This document shows, piece after piece, positions 49,579 through 58,600 of a stretch of 64,000 bases of DNA (position 1 is its first letter; each line of letters starts with the position of its first letter). The notes under the pieces are model-generated. The model had not been told where the DNA came from. It saw nothing but the letters and a program-made list of their open reading frames with translations, and did not search any database. The position numbers and the translations under genes were made by a program. Source of the DNA: Chryseosolibacter sp036402075 (lineage in GTDB: Bacteria; Bacteroidota; Bacteroidia; Cytophagales; Cyclobacteriaceae); the NCBI GenBank assembly GCA_036402075.1, contig DASWTP010000106.1:11920-75919 (forward strand). The letters are read 5' to 3'.

Positions 49579-50157
49579 ATGAAAAAGCTATCGATTATAC
49601 TCCTCTCCGCGGTTGCCCTGATGGCAGCGTCCTGCGGATCCGACAATGACAGCGTGAAGATCGCCCACCAGGCAAACCTGAACTCATCCATCGATGAACG
49701 CATTTCCAAATTTATGACCGAAGCGGCCGACAGCCGGATGGCCGACATCGAAAGTGGGAAACTCGCACTCGAAAAAGGTACGAATGATCTCGTTAAGAAC
49801 TACGCTCAGCAACTGATCGATGACAACACGAAGCTCTTGAAAGAACTGCGTTCACTGGCAGGTCAGAAAAATATTACGCTCCCTACCACGCTTAGCAATG
49901 ACCGGGCTGACGAGCTAAACGACCTGCGCGAAAAAGAACGCGGTGACTTTGATGAGCAGTTCATTAAGATGATCCAGCGTGAGCACAAAAATGACCTGGA
50001 TGATTTTGAAGATGCTGCCGACTTTAACGATCGCGATATCCAGCAATTCGCACAACGCAACGTAAATTTATTTGAGAAACACCTCTCACAAATCGACCAG
50101 GTAGAAGAATCTAACGAGCGGATTTCCGAGGGGAACGCAGACGAGGCGGATAATTAG
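49579..50157 (+). CDS. DUF4142 lipoprotein (second copy)
   Basis: A 192-aa lipoprotein: signal MKKLSIILLSAVALMAASC, linker, then the DUF4142 four-helix domain (EAADSRMADIESGKLALEKGTNDLVKNYAQQLIDDNTKLLKELR, in two helices) and the second helix pair with FDEQFIKMIQREHKNDLDDFEDAA. The mature region is acidic at both ends. ATG 49579 gives the lipobox; longer frames have none. Same length as the copy at 30724 and clearly homologous. Confidence 0.9.
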   Translation: MKKLSIILLSAVALMAASCGSDNDSVKIAHQANLNSSIDERISKFMTEAADSRMADIESGKLALEKGTNDLVKNYAQQLIDDNTKLLKELRSLAGQKNITLPTTLSNDRADELNDLREKERGDFDEQFIKMIQREHKNDLDDFEDAADFNDRDIQQFAQRNVNLFEKHLSQIDQVEESNERISEGNADEADN

Positions 50158-50200
50158 TCAGGCAGCGGCCGACTTATTGCCTGGTGTATGCTATGCAGGA

Positions 50201-50665
50201 TCAGTGCATCGTCCTAACCCAGGCTTTGTCTGCCGCAGCTTTAAGTTTCTTCTCCTCCCCTGGTGTCCACTTAACCATGCGGTTATCATTACTGAAATTG
50301 TAGAACAGGTAAAGCTTATTTCCGCTTACCTTGTAGGATGTCGGCTGAATTTTTACGCGCTCCCCGGAGGTAGCCAGGGTATAGGCACACCATCCGCCAT
50401 ACATCGGTTCGTACTTATCAGGATTTTTTTTAAACTCTTCGCGGTTAGCCTCATTGGCGAAGTAATAGTAGATACCTTCGTGATTGTACTCAATCTTTGA
50501 CGTTCCTTTCAGCGGTTTGCCTTGAAAGTAACTTACAGGATCAAATTCCTTCAGTGCCACATTATTTACGGTATTGAAATTTCGTTTCCGTTTTGCAATG
50601 TCGGCCTGGCCGAACGCATGAAAACTGATGATTACAAGCACAGCAAGAGTTACAGGACGAACCAT
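50201..50665 (-). CDS. Exported YHS-domain protein
   Basis: A 154-aa protein with a signal peptide (MVRPVTLAVLVIISFHAFGQ) and a YHS domain at about 38-90: VALKEFDPVSYFQGKPLKG, YYYFANEANREEFKKNPDKYEPMYGGWCAYT. The YHS motif occurs in copper- and metal-handling proteins, and one Cys (GGWC) is available here. Probably periplasmic; specific role unknown. Convergent with the DUF4142 gene. Confidence 0.88.
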   Translation of the reverse strand: MVRPVTLAVLVIISFHAFGQADIAKRKRNFNTVNNVALKEFDPVSYFQGKPLKGTSKIEYNHEGIYYYFANEANREEFKKNPDKYEPMYGGWCAYTLATSGERVKIQPTSYKVSGNKLYLFYNFSNDNRMVKWTPGEEKKLKAAADKAWVRTMH

Positions 50666-50756
50666 ATCTTTTGAGTTTCAACAAAAATACGGCTGCTTAT
50701 AGCAGGAAGGAAGGAATTCAGGACGAGGGTGCATTTTGAGAAGTTAAAACGAAGAG

Positions 50757-50788
50757 TTGACAGACTTTCCGGAATACTGTTACCTTAG
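50757..50788 (+). promoter_or_regulatory. Candidate promoter of the Dabb-domain gene
   Basis: TTG at 50757-50759, 21 nt, TACCTTAG at 50781-50788 (one mismatch to TAnnTTTG), 17 nt before the ATG. Confidence 0.5.
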
Positions 50789-50805
50789 TAAAAACGAATG
50801 AATCC

Positions 50806-51198
50806 ATGAAAATATTCCTAACCGCCATCCTTTTTGCCTGTATGATCGGATCAACACTGAGCGCCAGCGCACAAACACAACCTTCAAAAGGGCAGGTTTT
50901 GCGCCATGTGGTACTATTTAAATTCAAAGACACATCATCACCGGCCGACATCAAGAAAGTTGAAGATGCCTTTCGCGCACTTCCCTCGAAATTGCCTGTG
51001 ATCAAAAGCTTCGAGTGGGGAAAGAATAACAGCCCGGAAAATCTAAACCAGGGCCTGACGCACTGCTTCCTGGTGACCTTTGCCAGTGAAAAAGATCGCG
51101 ATGCCTATTTACCTCACCCCGAACATCAGGCGTTTGTGGAGGTGCTCAAACCACACCTGGACAAAGTAACAGTGATTGATTACTGGGCATCAAACTAA
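50806..51198 (+). CDS. Exported Dabb (stress-responsive alpha/beta barrel) protein
   Basis: A 130-aa protein with a signal peptide (MKIFLTAILFACMIGSTLSASAQ) and a single Dabb domain: LRHVVLFKFKDTSSPADIKKVEDAFRALPSKLP, FEWGKNNSPENLNQGLTHCFLVTFASEKDRDAYLPHPEHQAFV and VTVIDYW. The dimeric ferredoxin-like fold is found in stress-induced plant proteins and in bacterial enzymes; in Bacteroidota the role is unknown. Export of this domain is common in the phylum. Ends at a strong bidirectional terminator. Confidence 0.9.
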   Translation: MKIFLTAILFACMIGSTLSASAQTQPSKGQVLRHVVLFKFKDTSSPADIKKVEDAFRALPSKLPVIKSFEWGKNNSPENLNQGLTHCFLVTFASEKDRDAYLPHPEHQAFVEVLKPHLDKVTVIDYWASN

Positions 51199-51202
51199 AA
51201 AT

Positions 51203-51232
51203 AAAAAAGAGGGATTACGGTCCCTCTTTTTT
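51203..51232. terminator. Bidirectional terminator
   Basis: Perfect 12-bp inverted repeat AAAAAAGAGGGA / TCCCTCTTTTTT with loop TTACGG, between the Dabb gene and the ferritin-like gene; both strands end in T-runs. Confidence 0.9.
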
Positions 51233-51247
51233 CTAGCCTGGATCGAA

Positions 51248-51985
51248 TTACTTCTTTCCCGACTTTGATTTCTCTTCGTTGCCCTCGCTGGTGTTCTTAG
51301 AAAACATGTTCATGATGCTTTCCTTCAGCGACATGGTTTTGGTTTCACCGCCTTCTTCGTTCGTTGCAACTTCATTGATGCCCGCTTCTGCAATTTTTGT
51401 CAGGAGCACGTCTGCCTCCTTTTCTTCATTTAACGTGGTTTCCAGCATCTTTGCGATGTTGGGTTGATTCATCGTTCTGGCTAGCTGAACCAAACCTCCA
51501 TAGGTCGCAATTTCATAGTGCTCCACTTTCTGAGCGGCCATTATCAGGGCAGCGTCACGAGTATACGTATCGTCTTTAGTTTCACCGATGATTGATTCGC
51601 TTTCCTGCACAAGACCTTTCATCGCATCGCATGTTTTTGCCTGTGCTTTTTCGCCAAGAGCTTCAAACACCTGTTCAAGACGTTCTACCTGCGACTTCGT
51701 AATTTCAAGATGCTGATCGAAAGCTTTCTTCAACTCCTCGGAGGTAGCATTTTTCGACATCTTTGGAAGTGCCTTTGTCAGCGCCTTCTCAGCCCAATAA
51801 ATATCTTTGAGTGAATCCATGAAGAATTCCTGGAGCAGCGAGCCATTTTTGTTTTCGTTGCCTTTCATTTTGTTCTGAGATGAACTTTTTGCAGTAACCT
51901 TACGCGAGGTGGATTTGCGTGCAGGTGCCGAACGCTGCGTTTTCTTTGCGGTAGTGCGCTTAGATTTTGCCTGTGCTTTAGCCAT
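51248..51985 (-). CDS. YciF/YciE-family ferritin-like protein (DUF892) with basic N-terminal tail
   Basis: A 245-aa protein. The first ~45 residues are Lys/Arg/Ser/Thr/Ala-rich (AKAQAKSKRTTAKKTQRSA ... SRKVTAKSSSQNKMKG), like histone H1 or Dps tails. The DUF892 four-helix bundle follows from about residue 50: LLQEFFMDSLKDIYWAEKALTKALPKM, HLEITKSQVERLEQVFEALGEK and AAQKVEHYEIATYGGLVQLA, with the E-x6-Y and E-x2-H ferritin-like metal ligands. A charged C-terminal tail (EGNEEKSKSGKK) ends it. ATG 51985 is used. Family members are osmotic/oxidative-stress proteins. Confidence 0.88.
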   Translation of the reverse strand: MAKAQAKSKRTTAKKTQRSAPARKSTSRKVTAKSSSQNKMKGNENKNGSLLQEFFMDSLKDIYWAEKALTKALPKMSKNATSEELKKAFDQHLEITKSQVERLEQVFEALGEKAQAKTCDAMKGLVQESESIIGETKDDTYTRDAALIMAAQKVEHYEIATYGGLVQLARTMNQPNIAKMLETTLNEEKEADVLLTKIAEAGINEVATNEEGGETKTMSLKESIMNMFSKNTSEGNEEKSKSGKK

Positions 51986-52324
51986 AATTAATGTTCGTTT
52001 AGTAGTAGAACTTTGTGCCAGATAAAAAGGGTGTGCCAGACAAGGTTTTTGCAAGAAGAAACATCAGAGGCAAGGGACAAACGAAGCCAGGTAGTTACAT
52101 TGATATCTGCCTTAATGAATAGCGATGAACTGGCGTGAAAGGATCAAACCATGGGCATCATGGAGTAATTAGGTGGTACAGGGGAGTTCATGCCGTGGCA
52201 TCCAATTGAATCGCGCTGGCAAATCCACTTATGGAAAAAGTCGATGAATTAACCAGCAAACCGATTTGCAACCCGGCTTTATTGTGCTGACTTGTGTTTC
52301 TTTGCCTGTAAACTTTTCCCTTAA
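51986..52324. other. 339-bp non-coding region between divergent genes
   Basis: Contains the promoters of the YciF-like gene (left) and VanZ gene (right). GTGCCAGA occurs twice within 20 bp near the left end (around 52014-52040). No coding frame or strong hairpin seen. Confidence 0.5.
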
Positions 52325-52675
52325 ATGAAGGTTCTTACGATTATCGTATCCATCCTTATCATCATCGCGGTGCTAATCCCAGGCTCAAACATTCCAGAGG
52401 TGGACATGGTTGGTGTAGATAAATTTGTGCACATCGCCATGTTCAGCGCATGGGCGATTGCCGTGCGATATGATTTTCCGAGGATCAAACCGTGGATCGT
52501 ATTTATTTTTGGGGTTGGCTTCAGCCTGTTTACGGAAATCCTGCAACTATTCATTGAGGGACGAAGCTTCGATCTCTATGACATGATCGCTGACGGGGCC
52601 GGCCTGCTCCTTGGCCTGTTACTGACCCCGGTAGCAACGAAAATTCTCAACCAGATCTTTACTTCACGCAGTTAG
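52325..52675 (+). CDS. VanZ-family membrane protein
   Basis: A 116-aa protein with four TM segments and the VanZ pattern: PGSNIPEVDMVGVDKFVHIAMFSAWAIAVRY, FSLFTEILQLFIEGRSFDLYDMIADGAGLLLGLLL. Conserved His (KFVHI), Glu (TEILQ) and Asp (DMIADGAG) are present. Some VanZ-like proteins affect teicoplanin resistance; the short single-domain forms have no known function. The last 12 bp overlap the end of the convergent P450 gene. Confidence 0.9.
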   Translation: MKVLTIIVSILIIIAVLIPGSNIPEVDMVGVDKFVHIAMFSAWAIAVRYDFPRIKPWIVFIFGVGFSLFTEILQLFIEGRSFDLYDMIADGAGLLLGLLLTPVATKILNQIFTSRS

Positions 52676-53992
52676 GCGCTTCACCCGAAGAATGACCCGG
52701 TCGGGACGCAGGGTCACGAGAGGCTTAATACCTGGGTGCACACCCGCAGGCTCCACCTGGAACGCTCCGATAAATTCTTCCAGGAAGATCGCCATTTCGG
52801 CCATGGCGAAGTTATTGCCAATGCAGAGCCGTGGCCCCGCACCAAACGGATAAAACGCTTTCGGCTTTTCCTTGTCAGCTTGTTTCTTTACGAAACGATC
52901 AGGGTTAAACGTTTTCGGATTCTCAAAATACGCGGCATCACGGTGAAGTCCATAGTAAAATAAGACCATGATCGTATCTTTTGGGATTTTGAAATCCCGG
53001 AATTGATCGTCCTGCAGTGCAACCCGGTCACTGATCCATGCGGGCGGATAAAGTCGCATAGTCTCATTAATGACCGCAGCCAGCTGTTCATTTCTAACGA
53101 CTGCCTCGAGGGACAGGCCGCGCGTATTCTCACGCAGTTTTGTCTGTTCACCGGGATGGTGTGCCAGCAGGTATAACGCAAAAGACAATGCATTCGCAGT
53201 CGTTTCGTGCCCGGCAATGACCAGGATCAGGATCTCATCGATGACCTGGTCTTCGTGCATGGGCTCGCCCGAATCTTCGTAGCGGGCATCGAGAAGCATA
53301 TCAAGCAAATCATTAAACTTTTCACTGCTTTGCTTTCGCTGGTGAATGATTTCACGAATGATTTCGCGCGCACGGGCCGACCGCTTTAGATTTTCGTTTA
53401 CTTCTCCCGACAATCTAAACCACCAGCTCTTGTACGGCTGACGCACGTCACGAATCACAAAGTCCTGCGTATCCGAGATAAAGCTGCCTAACTCATCGCG
53501 ATTTGCCTGGGGAATCTGAATGTTGAACAACGTATTGATGACAATCTCAAAAGCAAGCTTATTCATCAATGGATAAACATCAACTTTTTCACCGGTAGGA
53601 AAATGCACCAGAAAGTCATCAACGGTTCGCTTGATAATCGAGAACAACGCGTGGATTTTTTCGTGGTGGAAGCCCGGCTGGATTAGTCGTCTCTGCTTCA
53701 GCCAGTAATCTCCGTTGGAAGTCAGCAATCCGTTTCCAATAAATCGACCAAGCTGCTCAGTCAGGATCTTCGATTTGTAGTAGTTTTTATGATTGCCCTT
53801 CAACACGTAGTCGATAAAGGCTGGGTCCTGGGTTGCGATGAGATTCATTCGCCCGAGGTTTACCGAATAAGTGCCATGGAATTTCTCCATGCTCTCTTCA
53901 ATAGTGCCGATCGGATCTTTTACCTGCTTGTACGTTCTCCACAGCGACTGCAAAAAATTATAACCGGGTGGAAGTTTTGGAGCGGTCGACAT
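52664..53992 (-). CDS. Cytochrome P450
   Basis: A 442-aa heme-thiolate monooxygenase, soluble. I-helix AGHETTANALSFALYLLA (~259), K-helix ETMRLYPPAWISDR (ExxR), PERF-like FNPDRF, and heme-binding FGAGPRLCIGNNFAMAE with Cys ~391. All catalytic elements are intact. The overall pattern resembles bacterial relatives of the CYP4/CYP102 clan that act on fatty acids or hydrophobic compounds; no ferredoxin partner is adjacent. ATG 53992 starts the usual N-terminal proline-rich segment KLPPGYNFLQSL. TACATTGG is a promoter-like element 19 nt upstream. Confidence 0.95.
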   Translation of the reverse strand: MSTAPKLPPGYNFLQSLWRTYKQVKDPIGTIEESMEKFHGTYSVNLGRMNLIATQDPAFIDYVLKGNHKNYYKSKILTEQLGRFIGNGLLTSNGDYWLKQRRLIQPGFHHEKIHALFSIIKRTVDDFLVHFPTGEKVDVYPLMNKLAFEIVINTLFNIQIPQANRDELGSFISDTQDFVIRDVRQPYKSWWFRLSGEVNENLKRSARAREIIREIIHQRKQSSEKFNDLLDMLLDARYEDSGEPMHEDQVIDEILILVIAGHETTANALSFALYLLAHHPGEQTKLRENTRGLSLEAVVRNEQLAAVINETMRLYPPAWISDRVALQDDQFRDFKIPKDTIMVLFYYGLHRDAAYFENPKTFNPDRFVKKQADKEKPKAFYPFGAGPRLCIGNNFAMAEMAIFLEEFIGAFQVEPAGVHPGIKPLVTLRPDRVILRVKRLTA

Positions 53993-54067
53993 AGTTCAGA
54001 AATATTGCCCAATGTAATTAGACGTGCGGTAAATGTAAAGGCGTCTTTTGATGGCTGAAAAGATAGC

Positions 54068-55138
54068 CTATCCAAGCTTTTGATTGAACACTTTGGTCTG
54101 TATCGCCTGACATAGAATGTCCGCCATGTCGGCAGCATCACGCGTGGCGGTCACTTCGCCTTCAACTTTGAGCAGGTGGGCTGCATACGAATCTGGAGAC
54201 TGTGGATGATGATCCGATTTCCAGATACTGTTAACGATGACCCAATGAAAGCGCTGATCACGGACATCGTATACCACAAGCGAATTGATGGCATTCTCAA
54301 AAAGATCAAAATAGTGAAGGAACACCGGGAAGTCGAACAATTCCATGTGACTGAGGTCAGGCACAAGATTGGCATCATAGAATTCATAATAGAGAACTGA
54401 CGAAGCAACACCCTGTCGCGTGAGATGTCCTTGAAGTTCATCAAGCTTGAGCTTCATCTGCTGAATAGGGCTGTCAGCAGCAGAAAATTGACGAACAGAA
54501 TACCATCCCGAGGTGGCCAGGTCAAAAAATTGCTGTGACGCGGGATGGATGTTGAGCTTGTAATCGAAAGGTTGATAGCCAGGCACAAAATATCCTGGAT
54601 AAAAGAATTCATAACCGGCATTGCGCGCATAGGCAATCTTGTGATAGATCAGGAACTTGCCAAGACTGTACTTTTTATAATCGGGGTGATAGAAGCTTGA
54701 AATTCCTGCCACCGATTTTTTGCCAAGATCGAAAAAGCCACACGCAATGAGTTTGCCGTTGTCTCGCACGGTTACCTCGAGCGTGTTATAAATGTTGTAG
54801 CTCGCACGACCAAAAAGAAGTGCTTGCAGTGAACCTGACGGTTCGAAAGAAACAGAAGAGCGGTAGCGGGCAAAAAGGTTCTCCTTCTCCTGATCAATCG
54901 TAGCTTTCTGAACGTCAACAGCGAACCGGGCATTAAGTTTTCTTAACTTATCTTCGTTGCGATCGTTCGTGCAGTCGCGCAACCTGAGCCGCAGCCAGAC
55001 AGCGCTATAAAAATGATCCTTAAAATGCAGGAAGTTCGTGACGAAGATAGATTGGCCCATTCGGAACCATCCCTCGGCAAGGTATCGATCCAGTTCTTCA
55101 CCAGACAATGAGATGGGAAAATGAACCTGAGCGAGCAT
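54068..55138 (-). CDS. Arginyl-/leucyl-tRNA-protein transferase-like protein (Ate1/Bpt superfamily)
   Basis: A 356-aa protein with the C-terminal GNAT-like fold of Ate1. The N-terminal part has GWFRMGQSIFVTNFLHF, resembling the GYFRR region, and the middle has SLGKFLIYHKIAYARNAGYEFFYPGYFVPGYQPFDYK, closely matching the family SLG...YYLGYYI segment. The Cys-rich N-terminal cluster of eukaryotic Ate1 is absent. Predicted to transfer an amino acid from tRNA to a protein N-terminus (N-degron) or to be a divergent relative; substrate unproven. A consensus promoter is upstream. Confidence 0.7.
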   Translation of the reverse strand: MLAQVHFPISLSGEELDRYLAEGWFRMGQSIFVTNFLHFKDHFYSAVWLRLRLRDCTNDRNEDKLRKLNARFAVDVQKATIDQEKENLFARYRSSVSFEPSGSLQALLFGRASYNIYNTLEVTVRDNGKLIACGFFDLGKKSVAGISSFYHPDYKKYSLGKFLIYHKIAYARNAGYEFFYPGYFVPGYQPFDYKLNIHPASQQFFDLATSGWYSVRQFSAADSPIQQMKLKLDELQGHLTRQGVASSVLYYEFYDANLVPDLSHMELFDFPVFLHYFDLFENAINSLVVYDVRDQRFHWVIVNSIWKSDHHPQSPDSYAAHLLKVEGEVTATRDAADMADILCQAIQTKVFNQKLG

Positions 55139-55150
55139 AGTTACAATCGT

Positions 55151-55181
55151 CCAAGGTAATGAACTCTAAACACTTCAAAAA
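55151..55181 (-). promoter_or_regulatory. Promoter of the Ate1-like gene
   Basis: On the minus strand TTTTTG (55176-55181), 17 nt, TACCTTGG (55151-55158), a near-consensus Bacteroidota promoter, 12 nt before the ATG. Confidence 0.55.
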
Positions 55182-55233
55182 GAAAATCGCAGGGTTGCCG
55201 CATGCATGAAAACGATGCAAACCGGATCTGGCG

Positions 55234-55788
55234 CTAGTTGGATGTAAACTTTTTGACTACGAGGTCCGATACGTTGTGTTTGGAGTCTGAGTGCAAAAGC
55301 AATTCACCGTTACCAACCTGGTAAGGCAGGATCATGCTGTAACCATTTTCAATCGCTACATCGCGAATTACGCCTCCTAATTTCAGATAGACAGGCCCAA
55401 GGAATAGCTTCCTGGTATTCTCAAAAGTGTTCTGAGCATCCTGATTGAACTGAGCCATTTCGGCATCCAGCTGCTGAAGTTGGTTCTCTGCCTTGACACG
55501 CGAAGAGTCAGGCATCGACCTGGCGTTCTGTACATATTGTGTATACAGTCTTTCAAAGTTCTGCTGACGCGCAAACAGGTCGTCACTAAACTTCTTCTGC
55601 ATCTCCTGGAGTTTTACCTCAAGCTGCTTGTATTCCGGCAATTGCGCAATGACACCTTCGACATCCACATATCCGACTTTCCCACTTGCAACGGCTTTAG
55701 CAGGAGGTGCCGATGCTGGCTTGGCTGTTTGGGCCTGGGCTATGAACGCGGCAGAAACGGTGACAAACAGTAGAACTAGTATCCTCAT
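55234..55788 (-). CDS. OmpH/Skp-family periplasmic chaperone
   Basis: A 184-aa protein with a signal peptide (MRILVLLFVTVSAAFIAQAQ) and the OmpH coiled-coil domain: VGYVDVEGVIAQLPEYKQLEVKLQEMQKKFSDDLFARQQNFERLYTQY, split around a helical hairpin, then a C-terminal strand region GYSMILPYQVGNGELLLHSD. Such trimeric prefoldin-like chaperones carry outer-membrane proteins across the periplasm. ATG 55788 is 6 nt after TATCTTTC, so the mRNA may be leaderless. Confidence 0.92.
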   Translation of the reverse strand: MRILVLLFVTVSAAFIAQAQTAKPASAPPAKAVASGKVGYVDVEGVIAQLPEYKQLEVKLQEMQKKFSDDLFARQQNFERLYTQYVQNARSMPDSSRVKAENQLQQLDAEMAQFNQDAQNTFENTRKLFLGPVYLKLGGVIRDVAIENGYSMILPYQVGNGELLLHSDSKHNVSDLVVKKFTSN

Positions 55789-55957
55789 AATTCCGAAAGA
55801 TACGGAATAAAGTTGATTTGATGACGAGGTTGCTTGCTCACAAATGATCCGTTCAGCAGGCACACTGATACGACTGCATTCGTGGTTATCCTGCAGCCAG
55901 GCTAATGGAATGGCGATAACTCACGGCTCGCCAATCAATCGATAAATGGGTCAGCGC

Positions 55958-58600
55958 TTACAGAACAAATCGATAGGTGTATTTCACAAGGAAAATATTG
56001 TGGCCTTTCTCCGCGAAATCAAACGAAAACTTGTCGTGGGTGGGATCATTGTCATAGAATGCGCCATTGCGCTCCTGCGTCCACACAAAGAACACCGTGG
56101 ACCCAGGAATATATTCCCAGCGAACAACCATGTTCGAGCGGAACTGACCGAAGTTAAAATCGGGGCTTCCGAAGGTGAAGTCATTCATGCCATTGGTGTC
56201 TTCGTCAATGTGATATTGTCCATCCAGAAAGAACATACTGGCAGAGGGAAGTTGTCGGAACCGGTTTTCGTAGACAGAAGCGCGCGAGTCAGCAATCGTT
56301 TTGAAGTTCGAATATTTTCCGGAGGTCCCGAACGGTTGTCCCCAGTATTGAATAGAAAGGTTCGGGGTCAGCATGTATGTTAACCGGACCGACATCCGTG
56401 CTACGGTCTGATTGATTTCCGCTACCACATACCTCGGATCACCGTTGGCGTCTGCCGTGGTCACGTACTGCAGCGAGTTCACGTTCTTCGAATAGCTGGA
56501 TGAAACAGAAATCTGGAATGCATTGATTGGCCTGTAAGTAAGATCTAGGTTGTAGTTATCGCTCTGCATATAGTTTTCATTTCCCCGACCAATTTCCCAG
56601 CTAAATTCTCCAAAAAGTTTCTTGCGATAGTCCGAGGACGAATAACCCCAGAACCACATTGTGCCCGGATAGCGCATCGATGGTCCGCCCCGAAGGTCGG
56701 CATTCGAAATGTTGTGTGTATTATAGGTGATACCTCCGCCAGAGTTCCAGTAATTTTTCCACTGCGCGTGTGCATTCACATTGAAGCCCTGGTTAGTATT
56801 CCGCCAGCCATAATCATAGCTGCGCCATTCGTTGATGTTGAGGCGATAAACGCGGGTAAGCTTGCGAGGTTGAAAAACACGGTATTGCATCCAGAACCAT
56901 TGCGTAATGTCATCGGTCTGCGACATGAAGCCAATATCGTTGAGCTCCAACTCTGGCGACTGCCATGAAATTCCAAGATCAGAAACTAAGTCACCACTTT
57001 TCTTACCGAACAGAATCTGGCCACCTGTGCCGGTAAGGGAGGTCCGTGTGGGATCAAACTCGCTGTGATAATTATCCGGACGCTGGAAAAATCTTTCAGA
57101 AGACAGCTGCGTATTTGCAATGGCTTCCGTTGAGCCGCGAACGTGACTGAACATTGCTTTTCCGCTCACGTAGTACATTCGTTTTTTCCAGTGATGCAAG
57201 AAGTCAAAGCCTCCGGAGTAGGCATCAGTATGGAGCCACTCAAGCCTCGCATCCTCAATCTTTCGATTGGTGGCAGTAAAAACACCACCGACCAATGTAT
57301 TTCCCTTATCAATATCCTGCTGTGCGCGGGCGATCAGGTAATTGGTCATCGGTTCAATAACCTGCTTGCGTTTAAAGCCGAGGCTGTCAATTTCAGCAAA
57401 TTCTTTTTGCGTAACACTTTCCAAAAGGCCCCATGAAAAACCATTTTTGTTTTTGCCCGTGAGCTTGGCTGCCCCGAGGATTGTTGAGCGGGTGTTAGGC
57501 TTGACATATTCCTGAACATTATCGTCACCGCTTTCGTCTGTATCGACCCAACCCTGCGGTGGGCGCCCGATCCTCCGCGAATAAAACAGATTGTTGTTGT
57601 TGAACTGCGATGTTGGGAAATCCAGGATGTTATTTCCTTCAAGGAAAAATGGTCTCCGCTCCTGGAAATATAATTCAAATGCAGAGAGGTTAACCTGCGA
57701 TGGATCGGCTTCAACCTGACCGAAGTCCGGGTTAACTGTCAGGTCAAGGGTGATATCACTGGTCAGGCCGATCTTAGCATCCAGGCCGAAGTTTGTTCCC
57801 GAGCGGCTTCCGGTGTAGTAAGGATCCCCTTCGCGTTTCTGAAAGGTTTCGGTTTGAGCAACTACGTATGGTTGTATCTCCAGTTGCTTTTGCGGCTTTA
57901 CGCCTTTGATTCCTTTAAGCGTTCCAAAAAGATGCACATATCCTGGCGCATCCGGAGGAATGTATTGCCAGATAGACCGCTCCTGTTTTCTGAAAAAGAT
58001 GCGCATGATCTGCATTCCCCAAAGCAATTCAGGCAAGTCGGCAAATCTGAGCTGGCTAAGCGGAATCCGGAATTCGGCAATCCAGCCTTCGTTGTCAATG
58101 CTCGTTTTCAAATACCAGATGGGGTCCCAACCTTCATCCCAGTCGTTTCCATTTGAAACATATTCATCGCCTTTCACCCCTGACACGGATGCCGTAAAGG
58201 AGAACGCAGTTCGCATATCGTTATAGCTGTCAAAGTTGATCTCCACCATATCGCCCTCGAAGCTATCTCGCCTTGACATGCGCCTTATAATCTTGTCGGG
58301 TTCCGGGTCGAGCGCGCGGATGAGAACGTAAATATTCTTGGGATCGTAAAGAACCTTAAACTTCGTTTGAACAGAGGCCGGCTTGCCTTTGTCCGGCTCG
58401 CGCTGGCGGAAATCTCCACCTCCCCATTCCACCTGCTGCCATGCAGGATCGTTTCCGAGTCCATCAATGTGAGGAGCTTCTCCTTGTACCTGTGCCGTAG
58501 TGTACGACTTTACAGTATCGGGGCGGACCAGGGCCGCAGTTTGGGCTAGTGTATTGTAGCCAATAAACACCAGCAGAGCAGAGAGAATCCAGAGTTTCAT
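55958..58600 (-). CDS. DUF5916 outer-membrane protein with N-terminal CBM9-like domain
   Basis: An 880-aa protein. A signal peptide (MKLWILSALLVFIGYNTLAQ) is followed by a CBM9/carbohydrate-binding-type domain (about 30-235: PHIDGLGNDPAWQQVEWGGGDFRQREPDKGK, YVLIRALDPEPDKIIRRMSRRD, IEGDMVEINFDSYND), then a large beta-barrel-like DUF5916 domain ending VKYTYRFVL. The protein ends on an aromatic-valine-leucine pattern, consistent with outer-membrane insertion. Ligand unknown. ATG 58600 is chosen for the signal peptide. Confidence 0.88.
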   Translation of the reverse strand: MKLWILSALLVFIGYNTLAQTAALVRPDTVKSYTTAQVQGEAPHIDGLGNDPAWQQVEWGGGDFRQREPDKGKPASVQTKFKVLYDPKNIYVLIRALDPEPDKIIRRMSRRDSFEGDMVEINFDSYNDMRTAFSFTASVSGVKGDEYVSNGNDWDEGWDPIWYLKTSIDNEGWIAEFRIPLSQLRFADLPELLWGMQIMRIFFRKQERSIWQYIPPDAPGYVHLFGTLKGIKGVKPQKQLEIQPYVVAQTETFQKREGDPYYTGSRSGTNFGLDAKIGLTSDITLDLTVNPDFGQVEADPSQVNLSAFELYFQERRPFFLEGNNILDFPTSQFNNNNLFYSRRIGRPPQGWVDTDESGDDNVQEYVKPNTRSTILGAAKLTGKNKNGFSWGLLESVTQKEFAEIDSLGFKRKQVIEPMTNYLIARAQQDIDKGNTLVGGVFTATNRKIEDARLEWLHTDAYSGGFDFLHHWKKRMYYVSGKAMFSHVRGSTEAIANTQLSSERFFQRPDNYHSEFDPTRTSLTGTGGQILFGKKSGDLVSDLGISWQSPELELNDIGFMSQTDDITQWFWMQYRVFQPRKLTRVYRLNINEWRSYDYGWRNTNQGFNVNAHAQWKNYWNSGGGITYNTHNISNADLRGGPSMRYPGTMWFWGYSSSDYRKKLFGEFSWEIGRGNENYMQSDNYNLDLTYRPINAFQISVSSSYSKNVNSLQYVTTADANGDPRYVVAEINQTVARMSVRLTYMLTPNLSIQYWGQPFGTSGKYSNFKTIADSRASVYENRFRQLPSASMFFLDGQYHIDEDTNGMNDFTFGSPDFNFGQFRSNMVVRWEYIPGSTVFFVWTQERNGAFYDNDPTHDKFSFDFAEKGHNIFLVKYTYRFVL

